DNA of 64,000 bases from Minicystis rosea (GTDB taxonomy: Bacteria; Myxococcota_A; Polyangia; Polyangiales; Polyangiaceae), in NCBI GenBank assembly GCA_001931535.1, contig CP016211.1, positions 10,834,377 through 10,898,376 of the forward strand, read 5' to 3'. Both the position numbers and the translations under genes were made by a program. Positions 51,760 to 61,054 of this stretch are shown here, in pieces. A model generated the notes under the pieces. The model was not told where the DNA came from. It searched no databases and saw only the letters and a list, made by a program, of their open reading frames with translations. Position 1 is the stretch's first letter. Every line of letters begins with the position of its first letter.

Positions 51760-51939
51760 TCAGGGAGGACAGAGGCGCTCAGCACAATATTGAGCGCCTC
51801 CGCTGAGCGCGCCGCACGCAGCGATGAGAGCCCAAGCGCCGGGCATCGAAGTGCCGCCGATGGTGATCACTGTCGATCCCGTGCACGCTGCGCCGACGGC
51901 TGCACATCCCATTCCCGCTGCCGTCCACAGCACCGGCAT
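51760..51939 (-). CDS. Possible small hydrophobic Cys-containing protein, 59 residues
   Basis: From ATG 51939 the frame reads MPVLWTAAGMGCAAVGAACT, continues GSTVITIGGTSMPGAWALIA and ends ACGALSGGAQYCAERLCPP. It is hydrophobic with five Cys. GGGAG lies nine bases upstream; a GTG eight codons earlier is an alternative start. It could be exported or membrane-bound. Support is composition and the spacing to the second small frame only. Confidence 0.35.
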   Translation of the reverse strand: MPVLWTAAGMGCAAVGAACTGSTVITIGGTSMPGAWALIAACGALSGGAQYCAERLCPP

Positions 51940-52027
51940 CGTTCCAGCTCCCGCTGCCTGCACATGTCACCCGGGGGCTCGACAACAAGGACGTCTGCAC
52001 ACATCCATCAACGTCGATCCCCGTGCT

Positions 52028-53035
52028 TCAGCGTTTACGTTTGCGTGACGCAGACGCCTCGTAGGCGCCCAGCATCGACGAGAGCCGCGTCTTCTGCTCG
52101 GCCGAGAGCTCATCGCTTCCGAGCCGATCGGTCACCGTGTCGTAGTCCTCTCGGTTCGTGATCCGACCGCGCGCGAGGACCTCCGCGACCACGTCGCGAC
52201 GTTGGAACGGGAGCCCTCGTCGCGCGACCTCGCTCCAGAAGGCCTCTACGGCGCGGCCCGAGGCTTCGTTCCAGTACGTGAAGAACGCCGACTCCAGCGA
52301 CGCGAGGCTCGACAGCTTGGCGAACCCGAGCCCGGGGTGCAGCGCCATCTGCTTGGTGGCGAGCTCGAACGCCCAAGGGTCATCACCGCGGATGGCGGTG
52401 GCGATGTCGGCGGCCGCCGCCAAGGCTTCGGCGCGCTCCACGTACTTGGGGCTCGGAGCGGTCGTCGCGCAGCCCTCTGCGCGGCCATCGTGAAAGGCGT
52501 CGAGCACGGTGCGCTCGATCGTGCGGGCGAGATCGGCGATGCCCTCGCCCGTCGTGGGGTTCGTCTCGACACGAGGCGCATCCTTCGCTGTCTCCACGGC
52601 CCTTGCGGCGTGCGGTCGATCGAGGTGGGTCAGCTGCACGACGATCGGCAAGCGCTGCGGATCGACCTTGTACATGGCGAAGTGATCGGTCGCCGCCTTC
52701 CATGCGGCGAGGTTGTCGCGGGCGCGGGTCGCGTCGTGTACGAGCACGAGGGCGTCGGACCGGAAGAGGGAGAGGAAGGCCTGGCCCGAGAGCACGGTCC
52801 CCGTGATGGCGCGGAGGCGCAGGGTGGCGCGGAGCCCGCGATCGATGAGCGGCTGCGCGTCGAAGAACACGGTGGTGCCGCCGCCGTGCATGATGCTGGG
52901 GATTTCGACGAGCGGGCCTGCGTTCGAGGCCTGCGCGTGCAGCGCGCGCAGCGTCGTGGCTTTGCCTGCGCCGGCGGGGCCGTACACGGCGACCTGGAAG
53001 GTCCGTTCGACCGACTTCTCCGCGCGCTTCTTCAT
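52028..53035 (-). CDS. MglA/Ras-like GTPase-domain protein with degenerate motifs
   Basis: The 335-residue protein starts at ATG 53035. The N-terminal 200 residues resemble a small GTPase domain of the kind used by MglA: QVAVYGPAGAGKATTLRAL near residue 12, DALVLVHDATRARDN near 105 and QLTHLDRP near 145. The Ser/Thr after the P-loop Lys is Ala, and the NKxD base-recognition motif is THLD, so nucleotide binding may be altered. A helical C-terminal region of about 130 residues follows, without a known domain. The start has no good ribosome-binding site. Confidence 0.65.
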   Translation of the reverse strand: MKKRAEKSVERTFQVAVYGPAGAGKATTLRALHAQASNAGPLVEIPSIMHGGGTTVFFDAQPLIDRGLRATLRLRAITGTVLSGQAFLSLFRSDALVLVHDATRARDNLAAWKAATDHFAMYKVDPQRLPIVVQLTHLDRPHAARAVETAKDAPRVETNPTTGEGIADLARTIERTVLDAFHDGRAEGCATTAPSPKYVERAEALAAAADIATAIRGDDPWAFELATKQMALHPGLGFAKLSSLASLESAFFTYWNEASGRAVEAFWSEVARRGLPFQRRDVVAEVLARGRITNREDYDTVTDRLGSDELSAEQKTRLSSMLGAYEASASRKRKR

Positions 53036-53117
53036 CGGGGCGGCAAGGTAACAACGAACGTCGCGGGTGAAGATGAGCTGAGCGCCACCAGCCGCAGTAT
53101 TGGCAGCCGCAGCATTG

Positions 53118-53259
53118 GCAGCCGCGAGCGCAAGCGAGCGGACCCCAGCCTTACGCCTGCAGCATGCTGGCCGAAGCGCCACCGTCGTGGATGCGCTTCG
53201 GCCGCGTGGGTGGTGTCCCGATTCGCTTGCTGGGTCCGCTCGCTTGCGCTCGCGGCTGC
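53118..53259. repeat. Perfect 28-base inverted repeat, 86-base loop
   Basis: The left arm starts GCAGCCGCGAGCGCAAGCG (53118) and the right arm is its exact reverse complement (53232-53259). It lies downstream of the acs stop and upstream of the GTPase-like gene, both on the minus strand. It could act as a terminator for acs, or it may be the ends of a small mobile sequence. Confidence 0.75.
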
Positions 53260-53341
53260 TGGCGCTTGCGGGTGCCGGCGTTGCGGGTGCTGGCGCTTGC
53301 GGGTGCCGGCGTTGCGGGTGCTGGCGCTTGCGGGTGCTGGG
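53260..53341. repeat. Tandem repeat directly after acs
   Basis: About two and a half copies of a 31-base unit, made of a 16-base word and a 15-base word, both starting GCGGGTGC. It ends at the acs stop codon on the minus strand. Confidence 0.65.
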
Positions 53342-55309
<1,968 letters not shown>

Positions 55310-55368
55310 GCGCGGAGATTACTCCTCCGCCGCGCTCGGCAATAGGAGCCCGCTCACGCCGCAGCGCG

Positions 55369-56816
55369 CTACCAGAAGCGATACCCCACGCGCAGAGCCG
55401 GTCCGACGTTGATGATGGGGCGGGAGCCGTAGATGCCGACCTCCTGCTCCATGCCATCCACCTTGACCTTGCTCGTCAGGTTGCCCGTCGACTGGAACTG
55501 CGAGGTGATCCCGAGATCGATGAGGACGTGATCGATGTCGAGCTCGAGGCCGGCCTCGAACAGGAAGAACGCGTCGACGCCGACCGAGCCCTGCATGCCC
55601 TTGAACGGGCACGGCGTGCCGTTCAGCGCCACGTCGTTGCAAGCATTGGCCACGTCGTGGCCGAACTTCACGCCGTCCACGACGACGCCGCCGCCGACGG
55701 TACCGACGAAGCGCCAGGTCTTGCCCGGCGAGATGAGCCGCAGCGCGGCGCCCACGCGATCGGAGAGGATGCGGTAACCCTGCTCTCCGGTCTCATCCAT
55801 CTTGGTGCTGGTCGTGATGCTGCTGTGCTCGTACGCGATCTCGAAGCCGGCAGTGTTGTTGACCTGGACGCCGAGCCGGAGGCCGTACGCGCCGCTGAGA
55901 TCGAACCTGGGCTCCTTGAAGCCCGGCGGGTGCGTGGCCGCGAACAGGAGCGAGCCCGTACCGAGGATGTAGAAGCCGCGTCGCAGCGGCAGCTCGTCCT
56001 TCTTCGGGCTCACGCCCGCACCCGGCTTCACCTCGAGCGGCTTGCCGGCGATGACGAGGATCTGCCCCTCGTACGGCGTCTTGTTCCCGCCCACCATCTG
56101 CACGAGGTGTGGGCCCGCCGAGAGCAGGCCCGACCAGGTGCCGGTGCCGACGATGCGCTGATCGATGGAGATGGTCATGCGCGGATCGGGGGCGCGCACC
56201 GTGACCAAGGCTTTGTCGGCGACGAGCTCGAAGGTGAGCTCCTGCGTCTGTCCGCTGGCCACCGTCACCGTGCGCTCGGCGGACGCGAAGCCCTCGGCGC
56301 GGGCCGCGATCTTGTGCGGCCCCGGGCCGAGATCGATGGGCCGCTGCGCCGCGTCCTTGGGCAGCTCTTCGTCGTCGACCACCAGCGTGACGTCGGGCGG
56401 CGTGCTCTTCACCACCACGTGGCCGAGGAGCGCGCGCATGTCCTTGATGGCGTCCTCGGCGGCCTTGCGATCGGGTGCCTCCATCGCGTGACCATGGAGC
56501 CCGAGCGCCTGCTCCAAGGCCGCGATGGCCTTGGGATAGTGAAAGAGCTCCTTCTCGCAGAGCGCGATGTTGAGGAGCGGGTTGGCGTTGGGCCGCGCCT
56601 CGTAGGCGGCCTTGAACTCGATGATGGCCGCGGGCCAGTTGCGATCGTTGTAGAGCTTGACCCCATTCTCCATGTGGAGCTTGTAGGCGTCGGCCTGGGC
56701 GGCGACGGGCGCCGGCGCGAGCAGCAGGGACGCGGCGATCGCGGGGCCGAGGGCGCGGCGTGCGAGCAGCGCGAGAGCCAGGGCCGCGGCGCGGCGCTTC
56801 GAACGGGGGCGGGCAA
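55369..56816 (-). CDS. Exported TPR/PEGA protein with beta-barrel-like end; start region frameshifted
   Basis: The clear part begins at the signal peptide (ALALALLARRALGPAIAASL, LLAPAPVAAQ). TPR helices follow (YNDRNWPAAIIEFKAAYEAR), then PEGA-like domains (VVKSTPPDVTLVVDDEEL, GPGPHKIAARAEGFASAERT). A final 200-residue beta-rich region ends in VGPALRVGYRFW, with terminal aromatic residues as in outer-membrane barrels. No start is in frame near the signal peptide. A TTG at 56816 with GAGGAA five bases upstream is ideal but one base out of frame; an added C in the CCCCC run of the coding strand (about 56803-56807) would join them. Confidence 0.72.
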
Positions 56817-56939
56817 GTCGGTTCCTCGGGGGTGGTCCGCGCGCAGGGTAACGCCGCCTGAGCGCGGAACGCCAGAAGCGGTGGGGCGGGGTACCGCCTG
56901 CCTTTCGCCTGCGCCCGGGAAACCTGCTAGTTTTTGCCA

Positions 56940-58265
56940 ATGCGCGGCGCCTTGCCGACCTGCTTCTTCGTCCTCGCCTTCGCTTCCGGCTGCTGGGCCT
57001 CGGCCCCGCCCCCGCCGGAGGAAGCGAAGCCCATCGCCAACGAGCCTCTGCCGGGCGGAATCCCTTCGTGGGTGCCGCCGCTCACACCGCAGCAGAAGGC
57101 GCTGCTCGAGCCGCTCAAGCGGCCCATTCAAGTGCGCGCGGAGCGGGTGTTCCCCGATCTCTCGCGCTTCGCCTACGCGCCCAGCCGCCCGCTCGCGAGC
57201 CCCGAGGATGCGGTGAAGTTCACGCGCATGGTCGCGCAGGTCCTCCACGATTCACCGCGCTTCTACACGCTCGACGAAGCGCCCGCCGAGGCCGCCAACC
57301 TCGTCGCCCAATACGGCCCGCGCGGCAGCGAGCCCGACGGCTATCAAATCGTGAAGTACGAAAAGGGCGACCTCGCCGAGCTCGTCCCCGCGCCCGGCGC
57401 GGAGGTCGCGCGCGCCGCCGTCGCCGCCGGCGACAAGCTCGTGCCGAGCGATCTCGCGGGCGCCGTCGCGGCCTACCGCGCCGGACTCGCGAAGACCCCG
57501 AACGTCCCCGCGCTCCGCGTCGCGCTCGCCGTCGCGCTCCGCAAGGCCGGCAAGACGGCCGAGGCCGAAGCCGCCTACAAGGAAGCGGTCGCCGTCGATC
57601 CTTCGTACGCGCCCGCGCACCTCGGGATCGCGGAGATCGCCGAGCAGCGGGGCGATCTCCCGGGCGCTCGCCGCGCGGTCGCCGAAGCGCTCGCGTATCA
57701 CCCCGCGAGCAAGCGCGGCCTCGAGCTCGCGCAGAAGCTCGCGGCCGGCGGCGCGGCCGACGGCGGGTGGACCGACGCGCCTCAGCCTGCCGCGCGGCCC
57801 ACCGCGCGCGTGGCGCCCTTCGCGATCTTCCTCGACGTCGACGACGTCGGCGCCGTCCACGTGGGCACGGCCAAGAGCGACCCTGCCCAAATCTACGGCG
57901 GTTGCCGCGCCATCATGCGCCACGAGCCCGACGTCCGCGCCCAGCTCTTCCAGCAACCGCGCGAGACGCCCTACGCCCTGAGCGTGGCGGAGGAGGTCGT
58001 CTGTCTCGAAGCCTCCCTCGGCGCGTACCTCCTCGCGCGCCGCGGCGGTGAAGCCCCGAGCCCCGATCTCGACGAGCTCCACCGCATCGCCGCGGAGGAG
58101 GGCCTCTCGGGCTATGCCCTCTTCGAAATCCTCGGCCAGCATCGGCCCGAACGCGCGCGCGCGGCGCCCCTCGTCGTGCATCGCGACGTGGTCCGTTACG
58201 TCGAGAGGCACGTCCTCGGCCGCCGCCAGACGTTGCCCGAAGGGATTTACACGGCCGCGCGTTGA
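56940..58265 (+). CDS. TPR lipoprotein, unknown function
   Basis: The 441-residue protein starts at ATG 56940 with signal RGALPTCFFVLAFASGC and a Pro-rich segment. TPR repeats lie around 155-265 (AVAAYRAGLAKTPNVPALRV, AEAAYKEAVAVDPSYAPAHL). A C-terminal region with two Cys (IYGGCRAIMRHEPDVRAQLF, VVCLEASLGAYLLARR) was not recognised. The upstream gap shared with the PEGA protein is about 120 bases. The next gene follows after 13 bases, so the two form an operon. Confidence 0.75.
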   Translation: MRGALPTCFFVLAFASGCWASAPPPPEEAKPIANEPLPGGIPSWVPPLTPQQKALLEPLKRPIQVRAERVFPDLSRFAYAPSRPLASPEDAVKFTRMVAQVLHDSPRFYTLDEAPAEAANLVAQYGPRGSEPDGYQIVKYEKGDLAELVPAPGAEVARAAVAAGDKLVPSDLAGAVAAYRAGLAKTPNVPALRVALAVALRKAGKTAEAEAAYKEAVAVDPSYAPAHLGIAEIAEQRGDLPGARRAVAEALAYHPASKRGLELAQKLAAGGAADGGWTDAPQPAARPTARVAPFAIFLDVDDVGAVHVGTAKSDPAQIYGGCRAIMRHEPDVRAQLFQQPRETPYALSVAEEVVCLEASLGAYLLARRGGEAPSPDLDELHRIAAEEGLSGYALFEILGQHRPERARAAPLVVHRDVVRYVERHVLGRRQTLPEGIYTAAR

Positions 58266-58278
58266 CGCGGGGGGATTG

Positions 58279-59466
58279 ATGCAGACGATGCTGAAAGCAC
58301 GCTGGATCGGGCGAGCCGCTCTCGGAGCCCTCGCGTTCATGGCGGCTGTCGGAGCGTCTCCGCGCGTACGCGGCGACGGGCCGCCCGTCGTGTGGCGACC
58401 TTCCACCCAATCGCCGCGCGCCGCGGGGCCGATCGACGCGCGCGCCGTTCCCCTCGTGACCGCTTGCGGCGGAGCGGACAGCGCCCTCGCCGAGGTCGCC
58501 TCGCGCACCGCGCGCCATCAAGCCGACGGCGGCGCCCTCCTCCGCGCCGACGAGCTCGCCTTTCACCTGCGTGCCTCGGGCGATCCGCACGTGTGGCCGC
58601 GCGCTTGGTCCATCGCCGGCACCGGCCTCGACGAAGCGGACGTCGCGCGTCGCGTCCGCGCCTGGCTCGCCCCGTGGAACACGCTCGGCACCCGTCGTTG
58701 CGGCGTCGGTCGCGTCACCAATGCCGATGGCAACACCGTCGTCGCGGTGGTCGCCGTCGACGCGCTCGCCGACATCGCGCCCCTGCCCACCACGGCGCGC
58801 GTCGGCCAATGGCTCACGCTCGACGGCACCATGCTCGTCCCCGCGAGCGGCGCGAAGGTCGTCCTCCTCGGCCCGCGCGGCGCGCCCAAGACGGTGCTCG
58901 CCTCGCTCACCGGCGACCGCATTCACTCGAGCTTCTCCGTCGATCAGCCCGGCGGTTGGATCGTCCAAGTCCTCGCCACCGTCTCCACCGGCCCGCGCCC
59001 CGTGCTCGAAGCGGTGGTCTATGCGGGCTCGCCTCCGCCCGGGCAATTCGTGCCGGCCGCCGCGCCCGGTGAGAGCGCGGCGCGCGGCGCCAAGGACGAC
59101 GACGACGGCATGCTGCGCATGATCAACGCGGCCCGCGCCTCCGAGGCGCTCCCGCCGCTCACGCGTGATTCGATGCTCGACAAGGTCGCGCGCCAGCACT
59201 CCGAGGAGATGATGAAGGCCCGCCTCGTCGGCCACGACGTGGGCACCGGCGATCCCTCCGTCCGCCTGCGCGCCGCCGGCGTCAGCGTCCGCGTGGCCGG
59301 CGAGAACGTGGCCACCGCCGGCTCGTTGGAGCACGCGCACCGCGCCCTCTGGGCGAGCCCCTCGCACCGGGGAAACATGCTCCTCAACGAGTTCACCCGC
59401 GTCGGCGTCGCCGTCGTCCGCGCCGCCGACGGCATGGTCTGGGTGACCGAGATGTTCTCCGGCTGA
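58279..59466 (+). CDS. Exported CAP (SCP/PR1-like) domain protein
   Basis: The 395-residue protein starts at ATG 58279 behind GGGGGGA, with a signal peptide (GRAALGALAFMAAVGASP). About 270 residues of unrecognised, partly beta-rich sequence follow. The last 125 residues are a CAP domain: MINAARASEALPPLTRDSML, QHSEEMMKARLVGHDVG, VAGENVATAGSLEHAHRA and LWASPSHRGNMLLNEFTRVG. CAP domains of bacteria are secreted; their activity is mostly unknown. It follows the TPR lipoprotein gene. Confidence 0.85.
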   Translation: MQTMLKARWIGRAALGALAFMAAVGASPRVRGDGPPVVWRPSTQSPRAAGPIDARAVPLVTACGGADSALAEVASRTARHQADGGALLRADELAFHLRASGDPHVWPRAWSIAGTGLDEADVARRVRAWLAPWNTLGTRRCGVGRVTNADGNTVVAVVAVDALADIAPLPTTARVGQWLTLDGTMLVPASGAKVVLLGPRGAPKTVLASLTGDRIHSSFSVDQPGGWIVQVLATVSTGPRPVLEAVVYAGSPPPGQFVPAAAPGESAARGAKDDDDGMLRMINAARASEALPPLTRDSMLDKVARQHSEEMMKARLVGHDVGTGDPSVRLRAAGVSVRVAGENVATAGSLEHAHRALWASPSHRGNMLLNEFTRVGVAVVRAADGMVWVTEMFSG

Positions 59467-59480
59467 GACATGACCGTCGG

Positions 59481-59603
59481 TCAGGGGCGCTCGAAACAAG
59501 CGAGCGCTCCCTCGGCAGCAGGCCGATCGTAACACTTCTTCGCCCAGCGCTCGACGTCGCTCGCGGCTTCGTGGCGCAGGCCACAGCGCCGCCTACCCAC
59601 CAT
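59481..59603 (-). other. Tiny 40-residue frame in the gap before the acyltransferase gene
   Basis: From ATG 59603 the minus strand reads MVGRRRCGLRHEAASDVERW, then AKKCYDRPAAEGALACFERP. It looks more protein-like than chance, with three Cys, and could be the remnant of the end of a Cys-rich exported protein. No ribosome-binding site is clear. Confidence 0.2.
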
Positions 59604-59713
59604 TCTCATCCACGCGGCTCGCCTGCCCGCGCACTGCAATGGCGCGCCTCATGACGGAAACATGACCGGTATTCGACGCCGGCCTTGAAGCTCCGCTTGT
59701 ACCTTCTCGGCCC

Positions 59714-60526
59714 ATGTCGGCAGGTGGTCTCATCCTCGATTGGCTCGGCACCGGCGCGTCCGTGAGCGGTGTCTTCGCCTCGCTCTTCGTGCACGACGTC
59801 GCCCAGCGGGTCGCCATTCGTTTCGGGACGCGCGTTCATCAAAAGGTGGTGAGCAGCCAAGCGCGTTGGATCAACCGCTCGGCGACGCTCACCGGCGCGC
59901 GCCACGTGGTGCGGGGCAAGGAGCACATCGATCCCGCGCAAAACTACATCGTGGTGATGAACCACCAATCGCTCCTCGACATCTCGATGGCCTCCGATTT
60001 CCTCGGAGCCCTCATGCCTCGTTACGTCTCCAAGGCCGAGCTCGCCCGCGGCATCCCCGGTGTTTCCTACAACCTTCGCAAGGGCGGCTCCGCGCTCATC
60101 AATCGCAAGGATCCGGGGCAGGCCCACACCGCCATCGCCGAGATCTCGCGCCGCGTGCGCGAAGACGGGTGGACAGTGGTCATCTTCCCCGAGGGCACGC
60201 GCTCCCAGACCGGCGCCATGAAGCCCTTCAAGCCCGGTGGCCTGCGCACCCTCGTGCAGAACGCGCCCAACGTCCCCGTGCTCCCCGTCACCTCCTACGG
60301 CGGCTCGCGCATGTTCCGCAAAGGCCTCCTGCCGGTGCAGCGCAACATCGAGCTCGGCTTCATCATCCACCCGCCGATGAAGACGCCCGACGCCTCCGAC
60401 GAGGGCGCCTTCGGCGCCTTCGTCGAAGACCTCCAAGGAGTCATCGCCAGCGCCCTCCCGGACAGCGATCTCCGCGGCGAAGCCAAGCACCCGGCGCGCC
60501 CGAGCGAAGCCAGCGCCCACGCCTGA
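59714..60526 (+). CDS. plsC: 1-acylglycerol-3-phosphate acyltransferase (PlsC type)
   Basis: The 270-residue enzyme acylates lysophosphatidic acid in phospholipid synthesis. Motifs: MNHQSLLDI (NHX4D, near residue 82), FPEGTRSQTGAMKPFKPGG (near 157) and VLPVTSYGG. An N-terminal hydrophobic stretch may hold it to the inner membrane. It is monocistronic, and the MerR operator begins 20 bases after its stop. Confidence 0.88.
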   Translation: MSAGGLILDWLGTGASVSGVFASLFVHDVAQRVAIRFGTRVHQKVVSSQARWINRSATLTGARHVVRGKEHIDPAQNYIVVMNHQSLLDISMASDFLGALMPRYVSKAELARGIPGVSYNLRKGGSALINRKDPGQAHTAIAEISRRVREDGWTVVIFPEGTRSQTGAMKPFKPGGLRTLVQNAPNVPVLPVTSYGGSRMFRKGLLPVQRNIELGFIIHPPMKTPDASDEGAFGAFVEDLQGVIASALPDSDLRGEAKHPARPSEASAHA

Positions 60527-60545
60527 TCCGGCCCGGCGAAGATAT

Positions 60546-60585
60546 CGACTGTCGACTTGACAGTCGTAGTGTCCAGATTCATTCT
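60546..60585 (+). promoter_or_regulatory. Operator and promoter of the MerR-VIT/VWA operon
   Basis: CGACTGTC and GACAGTCG form a perfect eight-base inverted repeat (60546-60566) overlapping a consensus -35, TTGACA (60557-60562). CATTCT at 60580-60585 is a possible -10 after 17 bases. The GTG start follows seven bases later, so the transcript has almost no leader. The MerR-type protein encoded next is the likely ligand of this operator. Confidence 0.6.
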
Positions 60586-60592
60586 GGGCACC

Positions 60593-61054
60593 GTGACGTC
60601 TTTCCGCCTGGAGGATCTCGCCCGTGCCGCGGACGTCTCGCCGCGCACGGTTCGCTATTACGTGCAGCGTGGTCTCCTGCCGCCGCCCGAGTTCCGCGGC
60701 AAAGACACGACGTACGGCGCCGAGCACCTGAGTCGCCTCGTCGCCATCAAGCGCCTCCAACAAGCCCGCTTGCCGCTCGAAGAGATCGCGGCCCGCCTCG
60801 CCTCGGCCTCTCCTGCCGAGCTCGAGCGCCTCGCCGCCGAGGCCGAGCCGCTGTCGGAAACGCCGTCACCGTCATCCATCGACCCGCCGCCCGAGCCTGC
60901 TCTGGCCGGTGAGCGGTGGGAGCGTTTCGTGCTCGCGCCGGGCCTCGCGCTTCACCTCGAAGGCGATGCTTCGGCCGAAACACGCCGCCTCGCCCAGCAG
61001 ATTCTCGAATTGTTCGGCCCCAACCCCAAACCACGCACCAGGAGCTCACGATGA
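60593..61054 (+). CDS. MerR-family regulator
   Basis: From GTG 60593 the 153-residue protein starts with the MerR winged helix: FRLEDLARAADVSPRTVRYY, VQRGLLPPPEF and HLSRLVAIKRLQQARLPLEE. A linker rich in Pro, Ser and Glu and a short C-terminal domain (WERFVLAPGLALHLEGDASA) follow, so it is not a metal-sensing MerR with a Cys pair. It overlaps the VIT/VWA gene by four bases (ATGA). The C-terminal domain may sense the state of the partner protein. Confidence 0.85.
   Translation: MTSFRLEDLARAADVSPRTVRYYVQRGLLPPPEFRGKDTTYGAEHLSRLVAIKRLQQARLPLEEIAARLASASPAELERLAAEAEPLSETPSPSSIDPPPEPALAGERWERFVLAPGLALHLEGDASAETRRLAQQILELFGPNPKPRTRSSR

Larger units (their letters stand above)
51203..52027. other. 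825-base region with a tandem array and two small ORFs
   Basis: The left part is the 42-base array (51261-51521). The right part holds two short minus-strand membrane-protein-like frames (51559-51735 and 51760-51939). Nothing else was recognised. Confidence 0.5.
53036..53341. other. Repeat-rich gap between the GTPase-like gene and acs
   Basis: The 306 bases contain a perfect 28-base inverted repeat (53118-53145 and 53232-53259). Tandem copies of a 15-base word, AGCCGCAGCATTGGC, lie at about 53090-53122. A second tandem block (53260-53341) is made of the alternating words GCGGGTGCTGGCGCTT and GCGGGTGCCGGCGTT. No gene is supported. Confidence 0.6.
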
